Positions 8,943 to 17,308 of a stretch of 64,000 nucleotides of DNA are shown in pieces (position 1 is the first letter of the stretch; each line of letters starts with the position of its first letter). Both the position numbers and the translations under genes were made by a program. The stretch spans positions 1,240,001-1,304,000 of the forward strand of contig NC_014160.1 in NCBI RefSeq assembly GCF_000092185.1. Direction: 5' to 3'. This stretch comes from Thermosphaera aggregans DSM 11486 (GTDB lineage: Archaea > Thermoproteota > Thermoprotei_A > Sulfolobales > Desulfurococcaceae). The notes beneath the pieces were generated by a model. The model had not been told where the DNA came from. It did no database searches and worked only from the letters and a program-made list of their open reading frames with translations.

Positions 8943-9300
8943 CAGTAATCCCGTATCTCCCTAAGGCTTCCTTAAGCTTTGCTTCAAGCTCACTTATCTG
9001 TTTCACGAGGAAGTCCAGCTGCTTCTTATACTTGTCCCTTTTCAAAGACAGGACCTCCTTCCTCTCTTCAAGCTCCTTGATCACGTCGTTCTTCCCCTTT
9101 TTAACAAGTATGTGGCCAACAACCTTGTAGAGCTCGGCAGTGTCCTCAAGGTTTTTCACAGTGTTTAAAACAGTGTCAACATCGGTTAACTCCGCCTCGG
9201 TGAGCTTTAACTCGGCATCTATCTTAGCATGGGTTTCCTTTAAAGTCTGGTATTGAACTATTAACTGTTGAACCTCGGGTGGAAGCGTTTTCCTGCTCAT
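8929..9300 (-). CDS. pfdB: prefoldin subunit beta
   Basis: Coiled-coil chaperone subunit of 123 residues. An N-terminal helix (LPPEVQQLIVQYQTLKET) and a C-terminal helix are separated by the beta hairpins (TAELYKVVGHILVKKG). It forms the hexameric jellyfish-shaped prefoldin with the alpha subunit, which is not in this window. The conserved LPPEVQ start requires ATG 9300, so the upstream Pcc1 frame overlaps this gene by 77 bp. Confidence 0.95.
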   Translation of the reverse strand: MSRKTLPPEVQQLIVQYQTLKETHAKIDAELKLTEAELTDVDTVLNTVKNLEDTAELYKVVGHILVKKGKNDVIKELEERKEVLSLKRDKYKKQLDFLVKQISELEAKLKEALGRYGITVGQA

Positions 9301-9544
9301 TCCTCAATCCCTCGCTCAACTCCAGCAACATTATAATTAATCCTATAAAGCTATTGTGAAGAGCTCTTAAAATATTTATTTCAGCCGAGCGCATCTTCAG
9401 AGTTAAAACATCGTTCGAACACTCCACTACTACTTCAACGCTCCTAGGGGCCGACTCAGCCTCCGGCTTCAACGCCTTCTCAAGGGACGTGCAGACCTGC
9501 TGAGGTAGCCCGCTAAGAGAATACTCCACTCTATACTGGTTCAT
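9224..9544 (-). CDS. pcc1: KEOPS complex subunit Pcc1
   Basis: Dimerisation subunit of the KEOPS complex, which makes the t6A modification at position 37 of ANN-decoding tRNAs. The Pcc1 helix is well seen (LRALHNSFIGLIIMLLELSE, about residues 62-81), preceded by two strands (VEVVVECSNDVLTLKM). ATG 9544 is preferred over the frame's first ATG at 9553. The normal family length is about 80 residues, and this frame continues for roughly 25 residues into prefoldin beta, which is unusual. The 5' end overlaps the Brix gene by 14 bp. Position between Brix and prefoldin is a common crenarchaeal order. Confidence 0.85.
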   Translation of the reverse strand: MNQYRVEYSLSGLPQQVCTSLEKALKPEAESAPRSVEVVVECSNDVLTLKMRSAEINILRALHNSFIGLIIMLLELSEGLRNEQENASTRGSTVNSSIPDFKGNPC

Positions 9545-10070
9545 TAAGCACAACCCATGAAACCCTTAACAGGGGTCCTACCTCAACCCCTCCCTTCCCG
9601 AGAAATCTCATCTTCAGTCCTCCCTCTTCTGCAAGCTTAACAGTGACGTCAGGCTTGTCGCTTAAAGCCTTGGAGAACACCATGAGGAGTAGGTCAGCCA
9701 GGTTGAAGCACTTACCCCTTGTGCACTCCCCGTAGTCAACGCTTATTGTTGAAGGATTAGAGATCTTCACTGCCTCCGGGTTTTCCCTGACAAGCCTCAC
9801 TCCTTTGAGAGTAACCCAGCCTACTTCCCTCCCCTCGGGCTTAACTCCTTTGAACTCTACATGGTAGAATCTCAGCCGCGAGGGGTTCCCGTTTTTCTCG
9901 TCAACCACCAGTAGCCATTTGAAACCATTGAGATAGGTTTCAGTAAACAATTCTTGAAGAGTCTTCTTACCCCTGGTGGTTTTCTGGGAAAAAGGGATCA
10001 CGCTTGACAAGTCTTTTACAAAGCTCCGGGTTCTCTGAGACGACCTGTGGGATGTGGTTATGAGGATCAA
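9531..10070 (-). CDS. Brix domain ribosome-biogenesis protein (Imp4-like)
   Basis: Archaeal single-domain Brix protein of 179 residues. The N-terminus ILITTSHRSSQRTRSFVKDL is the typical Brix opening, the middle has GFKWLLVVDEKNG, and the C-terminus LLRVSWVVLNEPV is also family-like. The eukaryotic relatives (Imp4, Rpf2, Brx1) act in rRNA processing and ribosome assembly, and the archaeal protein is thought to do the same. It sits 4 bp downstream of L37Ae in the exosome superoperon. Confidence 0.88.
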   Translation of the reverse strand: MILITTSHRSSQRTRSFVKDLSSVIPFSQKTTRGKKTLQELFTETYLNGFKWLLVVDEKNGNPSRLRFYHVEFKGVKPEGREVGWVTLKGVRLVRENPEAVKISNPSTISVDYGECTRGKCFNLADLLLMVFSKALSDKPDVTVKLAEEGGLKMRFLGKGGVEVGPLLRVSWVVLNEPV

Positions 10071-10074
10071 AAAC

Positions 10075-10335
10075 TTACTCCCTGACTATGACGTTGGGGA
10101 AGTACCTGGCCACCTCGGTCTTGGGGACGTAGGCTCCCCCAGCCCATTTGTTACCGCACTTCCTGCACATCCAGAGCCCTGTTGAAACCCTGACAACCTT
10201 GCCCTGGTAGCCGCAGAACGGGCATGTGTGCGGAGCGTAGCGTTTCATTAATATGTCTCTAACCTTCTTCCTCAGCGTAGACCCGTATCTCGCCCCATAT
10301 CTTCCCGCTATCTTAACAACCTTTGTCCTCCCCAT
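10075..10335 (-). CDS. rpl37ae: 50S ribosomal protein L37Ae
   Basis: Large-subunit zinc protein eL43, 86 residues. The N-terminus GRYGARYGSTLRKKV is family-typical, and the zinc finger is CPFCG followed after 15 residues by CRKCG. It is embedded between Rrp42 and Brix in the RNA-processing operon, the usual archaeal location. Confidence 0.96.
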   Translation of the reverse strand: MGRTKVVKIAGRYGARYGSTLRKKVRDILMKRYAPHTCPFCGYQGKVVRVSTGLWMCRKCGNKWAGGAYVPKTEVARYFPNVIVRE

Positions 10336-10349
10336 TTCTAAGCACCACG

Positions 10350-11219
10350 TTAATACTGGTTGGTTTCTAACGGTTTCATGTAGTCACTGGGATTATTTAA
10401 TATTTTCCTTATTAAATCTATAAGGAAGCCTCCCTTGTTGAGGGCTATTTCAACAGCCTGGTCCAGCATCTTCTTGCTGAGCCCTGCAATACCCTTCTTC
10501 TGAATCCCGCACACCCTGCCTTTCTCGTCAACCGCAATGGTTAGGAAAGTGTTTAAAACCACCTCCTCCTCTATCGAGGGATCGACAATTATTACGTCCT
10601 CGTGAATCCCCATGGTTACTGTCGCCACGAGCGTGTTAACCGGTAGTGGTGACGTATGCCTCTTATTGTCGACTACGTAGACCCCGGGCTCCTTCTCTTC
10701 GTAGTAGGGTATTTTAGCCGTTGCTAGCGCTAGCATGCTGGACAGCATACTAGCGTCCATAATATTGCCCCCGTGGTCTATAAGGTATATGTCGTTGAAC
10801 ACTACCCAGACTTTCTTACCGGGGGCTACAACCAGCTGTTTGAAATCTATTGCTTTAGGCTCGCGAAGGCTCCTGTCAACCACTCTTGCCACTTCAATAG
10901 AGTTCTCGTCAGGCGGCCCCGGTTCAAAAGTCTGGGATGCTAGCGGGACGAACTCCGCGTGAACCTGTAGCACTCCCTCGTCAGGCCTGTCAGCGAAGGG
11001 TTCTCCAAGCTCTATTTTCACGCCAGTTATAACTTGCGTCGTCCCCAGTATGACGTGGGAGCTTCCATCAGCCTTCTCTATCGGGTTTAAATAAACGTTG
11101 ATTGGTCTGTAATCCAGGAGCCCCCTGCCGTCAATCCTTTCCCCCTTCTTCAACAGCTTGATAATGGCTTCAGCCTGGGCTTTAGGCAGGATGGGTTCCT
11201 TGACAGGCGTAATGCTCAC
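10350..11219 (-). CDS. rrp42: exosome complex subunit Rrp42
   Basis: RNase PH-fold subunit of the archaeal exosome ring, 289 residues. Hallmarks are ERIDGRGLLDYRP near the N-terminus and ILGTTQVITGVKIELGEPF. Rrp42 is the catalytically silent partner that forms the Rrp41-Rrp42 hexamer and contributes RNA-binding residues. Its start is immediately after the Rrp41 stop (11219 against 11220), so it is tightly coupled. Confidence 0.96.
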   Translation of the reverse strand: MSITPVKEPILPKAQAEAIIKLLKKGERIDGRGLLDYRPINVYLNPIEKADGSSHVILGTTQVITGVKIELGEPFADRPDEGVLQVHAEFVPLASQTFEPGPPDENSIEVARVVDRSLREPKAIDFKQLVVAPGKKVWVVFNDIYLIDHGGNIMDASMLSSMLALATAKIPYYEEKEPGVYVVDNKRHTSPLPVNTLVATVTMGIHEDVIIVDPSIEEEVVLNTFLTIAVDEKGRVCGIQKKGIAGLSKKMLDQAVEIALNKGGFLIDLIRKILNNPSDYMKPLETNQY

Positions 11220-11969
11220 TTACTTCACCTCCTCGAAAGCCTTAATGTATTTAGCGTAGAGGGCTTCCTTGGCAATCTTATATATAGAGTCCACGCCCTT
11301 CCACGCAAGCTCGATCCCTGCTTTAAGCTCCTCGGGGGTTAAAACACCGTTTAATTGGAGAAGCACGATCTCCCCAATGTTCGGAGCTATCCCGAGAGGC
11401 AGGTCTGCCTCTCCATACTCGTCTTCAAGCTCGCTTATATCCAACACGAGATTCCCCTCAATCTTCCCCACAGCAACACCTATTACAAGATCCTTCATAG
11501 GTATGCCGGCATCGGCGAGAGCTACCGAGGCAGCGGTTAACCCAGCAGTCCTAGTGCCCCCGTCTGCTTGCAAAACCTCTATGAATATGTCGATAGATGT
11601 TCTCGGGAACTGCTCGGAGAAGACAACTGATTCAAGAGCCTCCCTGATAACCTTGGAGAGCTCTATCTCTCTCCTTGACGGGGCTGGAGACTTCCTCTCG
11701 CTCGTTGAGAACGGGGCCATGTGGTACCTAACCCTTAGCGTAGCCCTATCCGGGAGGGCTATATGCCTCGGCAGAGCCTCCCTTGGGCCGAAGACCGCTG
11801 CCAGTACTTTCGTCCCCCCGTACTCAACGAGGGCGCTTCCATTGGCGTTCTTCAAAACCCCTACCTTGATCTTAACGGGGCGTAGCTCGTCCAGCCGTCT
11901 CCCATCCAGCCTCGTACCATCTTCCCTGAGCAACCTAGGCTTGATGCTCACCGCTTCCACCTCCGCCAA
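11220..11969 (-). CDS. rrp41: exosome complex exonuclease Rrp41
   Basis: Catalytic phosphorolytic subunit of the exosome (3'-5' decay and polyadenylation), 249 residues. Visible are [33 protein letters not shown], the phosphate-binding [10 protein letters not shown] segment and the acidic active-site region [16 protein letters not shown]. It overlaps the end of rrp4 by 35 bp. An in-frame internal start would remove conserved N-terminal residues, so ATG 11969 is kept. Confidence 0.97.
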   Translation of the reverse strand: MAEVEAVSIKPRLLREDGTRLDGRRLDELRPVKIKVGVLKNANGSALVEYGGTKVLAAVFGPREALPRHIALPDRATLRVRYHMAPFSTSERKSPAPSRREIELSKVIREALESVVFSEQFPRTSIDIFIEVLQADGGTRTAGLTAASVALADAGIPMKDLVIGVAVGKIEGNLVLDISELEDEYGEADLPLGIAPNIGEIVLLQLNGVLTPEELKAGIELAWKGVDSIYKIAKEALYAKYIKAFEEVK

Positions 11970-12678
11970 GCTTTCTCTCCAGAAACATCTTAACCTCCTC
12001 TGTTAAACCACGCATGTGGGCTTTTAACTCAATAAGCTTAATCGCCTGTATTAAAACCTTAGCCCTGTTCTCATCGTGGCATTTAAGCCATACGAAGCCG
12101 TTCTGGGCTATGGTTATCTCGCACCCGCTCATGCTTGTCAACAAGTTGTACATGCTCCCCCTCTTCCCAATTAACCTTGGAATCTTGCTGGGCTTCACGT
12201 CGACTACAACCCCCTCGGTTATCTTCCCCAGCCCCTTACCCTTCACTGTTATAACCGGATCCCTTGTCCTGTCGAACAACGCTATCCTCCCTATCACGAA
12301 ATCCCCGGTGTCAAGATAATTCCTAAGGTTGTGGATTAGAGGATTGAAGCCTTCTATTACCTCGCTAGCGTTCAACACTCCCGGGTAGGGGCTTCTTATG
12401 TCAAGAGTCCAGGCTGTGACGCCGACGTTTTCAACAATACCTATTACGAGGTCGTCTTTCCGGGGAATGTAGACCCCTTCCAGCGGGATTACCTGTATGT
12501 CCTCGCCGCTAACGTTGACGACCCCTACTAAGTCGCTTATAATCTTGTTGTCGAAAATGTATACGTGTTTATCAGGGATTTTCTTGAACTTTACTACCTC
12601 GCCGGCCTCCTCGATATATGCTAAAATATCCCCGGGCCTGACCAGTTGCCTGTCAGCCACGATTACTTTGAGCTTCAT
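11935..12678 (-). CDS. rrp4: exosome complex RNA-binding protein Rrp4
   Basis: Cap subunit that binds RNA and feeds it into the Rrp41-Rrp42 ring. At 247 residues it has the N-terminal domain ([18 protein letters not shown]), an S1 domain ([19 protein letters not shown]) and a KH-like domain with the loop [12 protein letters not shown]. It overlaps SBDS by 4 bp and rrp41 by 35 bp. The order SBDS-Rrp4-Rrp41-Rrp42 is the conserved archaeal exosome operon. Confidence 0.97.
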   Translation of the reverse strand: MKLKVIVADRQLVRPGDILAYIEEAGEVVKFKKIPDKHVYIFDNKIISDLVGVVNVSGEDIQVIPLEGVYIPRKDDLVIGIVENVGVTAWTLDIRSPYPGVLNASEVIEGFNPLIHNLRNYLDTGDFVIGRIALFDRTRDPVITVKGKGLGKITEGVVVDVKPSKIPRLIGKRGSMYNLLTSMSGCEITIAQNGFVWLKCHDENRAKVLIQAIKLIELKAHMRGLTEEVKMFLERKLGGGGSGEHQA

Positions 12679-13385
12679 CTCTCCCCCACGCTCACAATCT
12701 TTATCTCCGCGCTCCCCTTGGTCAGCGCGTTCACCTTATCTATAAACTCCTGTTGCATCCCAGCAGGTATTTCAAGCTCCACGCTCACGCTTCCATCACT
12801 CCCCCAGTTAGACTTCTTCACAACCCCGAGTGATTGCACAGTCTTATATGCCTTGCTAGCGTATTCTGCAGGTATTTTAACCAATACGTATGCTTTAGCA
12901 AGCTTTATAGGTATGAACCTGGCTATTTTCGACACGATCTCCTCAACCTGTTGCTCAGCAGGCTTGTACGGGTCTATGGTGACTCTTGCCTGCTCCATCG
13001 CCAGCTCAATTCTTTTAGCAGGTATGGGGAGCTTGGTCTTAGGGTCGACAGCATTCTTAGCTATCAAGTTCACGATCTGGTTTTTCTTATCCTCAAGTAG
13101 TTTTCTCCTCTGCTCGGCCGTGAACTGTAGCTCTCCCTTCTTAATAATCTCCATGGCAACTACTCTTGGATCGTCCGTGCCGAAAACAGCCTTCAAGGAT
13201 TCGGGAGAGGCTTTCAAACCCTTCCTAGCATCCTTGTATATGAAGTCCCCCGCTACGACCTCGTCAACGCTGACCTGCTTCCCCTCCTTCACCTTCAGTG
13301 CCAGGTCGGGGTCGACGAGGATTTCAAACCTATGCCCCTTGGCCTCGTACTTGGCTATGACCAGTTTATCCTTCACAAAAACCAC
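12675..13385 (-). CDS. sdo1: ribosome maturation protein SBDS
   Basis: Archaeal Shwachman-Bodian-Diamond protein of 236 residues that, with EF-2-like GTPases in eukaryotes, releases the anti-association factor from the 60S subunit. The N-terminal FYSH domain is seen as ANYEAKGHRFEI-type strands (AKYEAKGHRFEILVDPDLAL), followed by helical domain II (TAEQRRKLLEDKKNQIV) and the ferredoxin-like domain III. It is the first gene of the exosome part of the operon and follows psmA after 62 bp. Its own promoter may lie in that gap, which contains an AT-rich stretch. Confidence 0.95.
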   Translation of the reverse strand: MVFVKDKLVIAKYEAKGHRFEILVDPDLALKVKEGKQVSVDEVVAGDFIYKDARKGLKASPESLKAVFGTDDPRVVAMEIIKKGELQFTAEQRRKLLEDKKNQIVNLIAKNAVDPKTKLPIPAKRIELAMEQARVTIDPYKPAEQQVEEIVSKIARFIPIKLAKAYVLVKIPAEYASKAYKTVQSLGVVKKSNWGSDGSVSVELEIPAGMQQEFIDKVNALTKGSAEIKIVSVGER

Positions 13386-13447
13386 CGTTCAATCCAATAA
13401 ATATTGTTATTGTAAAGACTTGATTTAAATGATTCTTGAAAAAGAAG

Positions 13448-14200
13448 CTACTTTCTACCCTCCTGTTTAAGACGGCCCTCCTTCTCAAGCTCTGCGAGAA
13501 GCTCCTCTATCTCGCTCTTCCCCATTATTCTGAACTGCTTCGTTTCAACATCTATGTAGCCTGCTTCAATATAGTCTTGCAGGGGCCTGCTCTCCACAAT
13601 GGAGGCTATTGCGAGAATTCCGAGCTTAACCGTTTCCCTAGCGCTGAGATCGTAGCTGTAGTTTTTCTCGAGGAACTCCGTGACATTACCGCTCTTCTCG
13701 CCTATTGCAACTCCGTAGTAGCTTAGGTATCTTCCACTAGGCTCCGTCATGAATAATTGAGTACCCTTCTCATCCACGCCCACGAATATCATTGAGACTC
13801 CGAAAGGCCTCACGCCCGCGTGCTGAGTGTAAGCCTGCTTCACATCGCAAACCAGCTTCGTCAAGTACTCTACAGGGATTGGCTCGTCATAGTAGAACTT
13901 GTGTATAAGGGCCTGGTGTATAGCATAGTCTATCAATATCCTGCCATCGCCCGCCATGCCTGCGAAGCTTACCCCGATGTGATCATCCACTTTGAACACT
14001 TTCTGAATAGCTTTCTCATCAGTTAGAGGAGAGATCTTCTGCTTCTCAGCAACCACTACGGCCGCATTCCTCGTTCTAACGCCTAGAGTGGTCCAGCCCC
14101 TCCTAACGGCTTCGAAAGCGTATTCAACCTGGTAGATCCTGCCGTCCGGGGAGAATATGGTGATAGCCCTGTCGTAAGCAGCAGCCATTGAAAGACCCAT
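13448..14200 (-). CDS. psmA: proteasome subunit alpha
   Basis: Structural ring subunit of the 20S proteasome. The N-terminal gate sequence and H0 helix appear as AYDRAITIFSPDGRIYQVEY, followed by VVVAEKQKISPL and GVSFAGMAGDGRILIDYA. It lacks a propeptide and the catalytic Thr, as expected for alpha. ATG 14200 is chosen; an in-frame TTG at 14209 would add three residues. About 250 residues long, ending in a charged tail. Heads the transcription unit into SBDS and the exosome, the well-known archaeal proteasome-exosome superoperon. Confidence 0.96.
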   Translation of the reverse strand: MGLSMAAAYDRAITIFSPDGRIYQVEYAFEAVRRGWTTLGVRTRNAAVVVAEKQKISPLTDEKAIQKVFKVDDHIGVSFAGMAGDGRILIDYAIHQALIHKFYYDEPIPVEYLTKLVCDVKQAYTQHAGVRPFGVSMIFVGVDEKGTQLFMTEPSGRYLSYYGVAIGEKSGNVTEFLEKNYSYDLSARETVKLGILAIASIVESRPLQDYIEAGYIDVETKQFRIMGKSEIEELLAELEKEGRLKQEGRK

Positions 14201-14228
14201 ATCAATCAACCCTGTTTTTAGATAAAAC

Positions 14229-14240
14229 TACATTTAAAGG
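14229..14240 (-). promoter_or_regulatory. TATA-like box for psmA
   Basis: The minus strand reads CCCTTTAAATGT, about 30-40 bp upstream of the psmA start. This is the only such element in the divergent psmA/SDR gap on that side. Confidence 0.45.
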
Positions 14241-14306
14241 GAATAATAAGACTTTTTCTCAAACACGTTCACCATGTTTAAAGCACTCTGAGGCCATAGT
14301 AGTAGC

Positions 14307-15224
14307 GTGAAGGGGTTTTCGTTGAAAAGGTTTGAAGGTAAGACATGCATTGTAACCGGGGGAGCAAAAGGTATTGGGGCCGCAATAGCGTGGAGGCTGG
14401 GGATCGAGGGTTGCAACGTAGCGGTTTTCGATATTGACGAGGAGGCTGGAGCATACAGGGTTGGAGAGCTCGCTAAAGCAGGGGTTAGAGCACGCTTTTA
14501 CAGGGTTGATGTTTCAAACGAGGAGCAGGTTTTCAAAGGGGTTGGCAACGTCTACGCGGATTTCGGCGGGGTTAACGTTCTAGTCAACAACGCGGGCATA
14601 GGGTTCACGGGGAGGAGTATTGAGGAACAGAGCATTGAGGAGTGGAGGAGGATAATAGACGTCAATCTAACAGGCCCCTGGCTGTGTAGCAAGCACGTTG
14701 TGAAATACATGAAGAAGACTGGCGGAGTCATAGTCAACATCGCATCGACGAGAGCGCTCCAGTCAGAACCCAACACAGAGCCATACTCAGCATCTAAAGG
14801 AGGGCTACTAGCCTTAACACACTCGCTCGCCATCTCCCTGGCCAAGTACAGGATTAGAGTGCTAGCCGTCTCCCCTGGCTGGATAGACACTAGTGAGTGG
14901 CAGTTCCCGCCGAGAAAACCATCCCTCACACGGTTGGACCACGAGTGGCATCCCGCTGGAAGAGTCGGAAGGCCTGAGGATGTTGCATCGCTAGTGGCAT
15001 TCCTAGCCTCCGACGAAGCAGGATGGATGACGGGCGTTAACGTGGTGGTGGACGGCGGTGTAACGTCTAGAATGGTCTATCTTGATGAGGAAATGATTAA
15101 GCAGGCATTGTCAACCATTCTTGGAGACCCAGGGCTGGGCGAGGCCGTGATGAAACTGGTCTCCAAGGCTAAGGAGGACAAGATGGTTCTCGAAAAAATA
15201 AGGACAATGCTCAAGGAGCTGTAG
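14307..15224 (+). CDS. short-chain dehydrogenase/reductase with C-terminal extension
   Basis: Rossmann-fold NAD(P)-dependent oxidoreductase of 305 residues. The cofactor motif is TGGAKGIG, NNAG follows, and the catalytic Ser (VNIASTRA) and YSASK motif (Tyr/Lys) are intact. An acidic residue at the end of beta 2 (VFDIDEEAG) suggests NAD(H) preference. The SDR core ends near VDGGVTSRMVY, and about 45 residues of predicted helix follow (EKIRTMLKEL at the very end), longer than the classical ~250-residue family. The substrate cannot be named. Start GTG 14307; TTG 14322 is an alternative. It is divergent from psmA. Confidence 0.88.
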   Translation: MKGFSLKRFEGKTCIVTGGAKGIGAAIAWRLGIEGCNVAVFDIDEEAGAYRVGELAKAGVRARFYRVDVSNEEQVFKGVGNVYADFGGVNVLVNNAGIGFTGRSIEEQSIEEWRRIIDVNLTGPWLCSKHVVKYMKKTGGVIVNIASTRALQSEPNTEPYSASKGGLLALTHSLAISLAKYRIRVLAVSPGWIDTSEWQFPPRKPSLTRLDHEWHPAGRVGRPEDVASLVAFLASDEAGWMTGVNVVVDGGVTSRMVYLDEEMIKQALSTILGDPGLGEAVMKLVSKAKEDKMVLEKIRTMLKEL

Positions 15225-15258
15225 GAAAAATTATTACTTCTGAAGCGTAGAATACATA

Positions 15259-15456
15259 GTGGTGTCAGGCTTGAAATGCCCCTACTGCGGCTTCGAGGGA
15301 GAGCTCCCAAAGATAAAGCAGTGGAAAATGCGCTGGTACACTGTTGAAATGCTGGAGTGCCCGAAATGCCATGGAAGAGTCAACCACTACTACGGTACAA
15401 CCCCGACCGGGAAGAAAAGCGACTTCTACTTCAGAATAGGACGCAGGAAGAAGTAA
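15259..15456 (+). CDS. small zinc-ribbon protein
   Basis: A 65-residue basic protein with two CxxC knuckles, CPYCG near residue 7 and CPKCHG near residue 34. This is a rubredoxin-knuckle zinc ribbon without any other domain. The C-terminus GKKSDFYFRIGRRKK is strongly basic, so nucleic-acid binding is plausible. GTG at 15259 or 15262 is the start. I do not recognise a named family; small zinc ribbons of this size are common and mostly uncharacterised in Desulfurococcales. Confidence 0.75.
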   Translation: MVSGLKCPYCGFEGELPKIKQWKMRWYTVEMLECPKCHGRVNHYYGTTPTGKKSDFYFRIGRRKK

Positions 15457-15504
15457 GGGGAAACCGGCAGGGCAAGTACTGATAGTCCGTGTGAAACGTT
15501 CGGA

Positions 15505-15528
15505 AAAACTCTCTTGAAAGAGAGTTTT
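15505..15528. repeat. 11-bp inverted repeat
   Basis: AAAACTCTCTT and its exact complement AAGAGAGTTTT flank a two-base centre. The element sits between the zinc-ribbon gene and the promoter of the PVPEP protein gene. It could be an intrinsic-like terminator or an operator; nothing in the sequence decides between these. Confidence 0.7.
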
Positions 15529-15554
15529 AAATAAGAGTTTAAACCATGCGAGGA

Positions 15555-15586
15555 CTTATATATCACCTGCACGAAAAATTATATAC
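15555..15586 (+). promoter_or_regulatory. tandem TATA-like boxes before the first PVPEP protein
   Basis: CTTATATATC at 15555-15564 and AATTATATAC at 15577-15586. The first is spaced for transcription initiation just upstream of the GGTGG ribosome-binding site (15598-15602) that precedes ATG 15607. Confidence 0.55.
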
Positions 15587-15606
15587 TAGGTTGAGAAGGT
15601 GGTTAA

Positions 15607-16581
15607 ATGAAAACCCCGTTCCTCGCCCTAGCACTCTTGCTAATACTCACTAGTCCTCTCGCCGCTCTAGGAGGTTCAGGGGATAAGGCACTCCCGTTAT
15701 CCAGTGCATCAGCGTCAATAAGATTAGACGGAGACCCGGCCGAGTGGGGAGTATTCAACTGCACCGGCAAAGCCCCCGGCCTATATCTTGAAACATTAAA
15801 CGGTATACCCCAGTGGATATGGTGCGATCCTCAAGGAGATGAGAGAACGGATTTTGCAAGCCCGGATCCACGGGCGGATCTCTTAGAGTTCAGGGTGACG
15901 GCTGATCAGGACTATCTCTACGGGCTTGTGAAAGTAGCCGGCATGGACTTCGGAAACCTGGGAACCAATGGTGCTACAGCAGTATTGATCACTGTGAACA
16001 GGAATGGTTCGGGAAGCCAGGAAGGGTTTGGATTAGAGTCTGAAACAAAAATCTCTCCAGATGCAAAATGGTTCAGGCAGGTAATCATAAACCTTGGTAG
16101 CGCACAGCTCAGCGGTACACTGGAAAGCGTGGGATTAGGGGATAGCTGGGGCAAAGCCTTCCTCCTCGTAGATGAGAATTGGAACCGTCTCACAGACAGC
16201 GACAGCGAGAGCCAAATGGCCGCAGACGTGTCCAAGAACACTATCGAGTTCAGGATTAAATGGGACATGCTGGGGGGTGTGCCAAGCGGCGGTAGCTTCT
16301 TTCTGCGAATAGAGTTGATAACGGGCAGGGGCTACGGTGATGGGGGTGGAAATGGAAATATATGGGAAATTAACGGGGCAAGCGACGCTTTGGACGCGGT
16401 GACGAATATCAAAGAAAACACATGGGTTGAGGTCGAGAATGGAGTGGTTGACTACTACATCGACCTGTACTTTGAGACAACACCACCCTACTACCCGGTT
16501 CCCGAGCCCGGCTTGCTAATAGGGATTGCCACGGCCGTATCAGTGCTTGCGATGCTGTTGCTCCTGAAGAGGAGGAGGTAG
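15607..16581 (+). CDS. secreted protein with PVPEP C-terminal anchor (PEP-CTERM-like)
   Basis: A 324-residue exported protein of unknown function. Residues 1-22 are a signal peptide (lysine, then a Leu/Ala-rich core). The mature part starts with IRLDGDPAEWG, which resembles the opening of CBM9/DOMON-type beta-sandwich domains, and is rich in Asp, Asn, Gly and Trp. The C-terminus has PVPEP, a hydrophobic stretch of about 18 residues and a final KRRR. This tripartite layout is that of PEP-CTERM or archaeosortase substrates; a plain C-terminal membrane anchor is the alternative. A second gene at 27848 has the same kind of tail. It has a clear RBS and its own promoter. No sortase gene is in the window. 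Confidence 0.82.
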   Translation: MKTPFLALALLLILTSPLAALGGSGDKALPLSSASASIRLDGDPAEWGVFNCTGKAPGLYLETLNGIPQWIWCDPQGDERTDFASPDPRADLLEFRVTADQDYLYGLVKVAGMDFGNLGTNGATAVLITVNRNGSGSQEGFGLESETKISPDAKWFRQVIINLGSAQLSGTLESVGLGDSWGKAFLLVDENWNRLTDSDSESQMAADVSKNTIEFRIKWDMLGGVPSGGSFFLRIELITGRGYGDGGGNGNIWEINGASDALDAVTNIKENTWVEVENGVVDYYIDLYFETTPPYYPVPEPGLLIGIATAVSVLAMLLLLKRRR

Positions 16582-16624
16582 TTTTCCAAACCTAATCCTG
16601 CTCGAAGCCGAACCCTCCTGCTAG

Positions 16625-16709
16625 TGCGGGGGGTGGGATTTGAACCCACGCAGGCCTATGCCAGCGGATCTTAAGTCCGCCCCCTTTGACCAAGCTCGGG
16701 CACCCCCGC
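16625..16709 (-). tRNA. tRNA-Leu (TAA)
   Basis: Type II tRNA of 85 nt. The acceptor GCGGGGG pairs with CCCCCGC, and the discriminator is A, as for leucine. The anticodon arm GCGGA CUUAAGA UCCGC gives UAA. There is a long variable arm and the T arm is GTGGG TTCAAAT CCCAC. No intron and no encoded CCA. An AT-rich GGTTTAAAAC at about 16738-16747 may be the promoter. Confidence 0.95.
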
Positions 16710-16845
16710 ACTACTCAATAAGTTATCTGTGATCAAGGGTTTAAAACATTACAGGTGATCAGATCGTCGCGAAGCAATCACTTCTCATTTTGGAGCGGCA
16801 TCATCATCTGTTTTAAAGATCCCTTCAACATCCTATTAAATAGGT

Positions 16846-17307
16846 TCACTTCTTCTCCATAATCTTCAATGCTTTCTTGAGGGTTCCGGTTGTTTTCAAA
16901 GGTATTATTAAGCATTTGCATTCCCCTGTCTCCAACGGTACTGTAAACAAGCTGATCAAGTGTTTAACATACAGGTGGCTAACCCTGTAAACACCCCTCC
17001 TAGCCTTCTCATCCATGAACACCAGCTGGGGGGATGCCTTGGCGAGCACAGCCCTCCCGTAGTAGGCGGTGAACGCGTTTTCAACATGCTTTTCAACCAC
17101 CTCTCTAGACGGGTTTCCGTTGCACGCTAGCTCGAAAACCACGTACCTCTTCCTCGGCTTAACGGGCTTCCCGTGCTCTTTCTCCACCAGTGTTTTCCAA
17201 ACCCTCAGCACTTTTCGAACCCTTCCAAGATAGTAAACCGTGGCTGCGAGGAGGGCGGCCTGAGCTATCAGAAGTGTTACGAGGAGCGTTGCAAGCTCTT
17301 CAACCAT
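16846..17307 (-). CDS. RNase P protein Pop5 with N-terminal membrane helix
   Basis: Subunit of archaeal RNase P, which matures tRNA 5' ends with Rpp30, Rpp29 and Rpp21. The Pop5 core is from about residue 53 on (KRYVVFEL, then FTAYYGR, GVYRVSHLYVKHL and a GTLKKALKIM end). Residues 5-29 are a continuous hydrophobic segment, a predicted membrane helix not usual for Pop5. ATG 17307 starts 1 bp after the Rpp30 stop, which supports this long form, although an internal start cannot be excluded. The neighbours L15e, COG1325 and Rpp30 are the classic context for Pop5. Confidence 0.82.
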   Translation of the reverse strand: MVEELATLLVTLLIAQAALLAATVYYLGRVRKVLRVWKTLVEKEHGKPVKPRKRYVVFELACNGNPSREVVEKHVENAFTAYYGRAVLAKASPQLVFMDEKARRGVYRVSHLYVKHLISLFTVPLETGECKCLIIPLKTTGTLKKALKIMEKK

Positions 17308-17308
17308 T

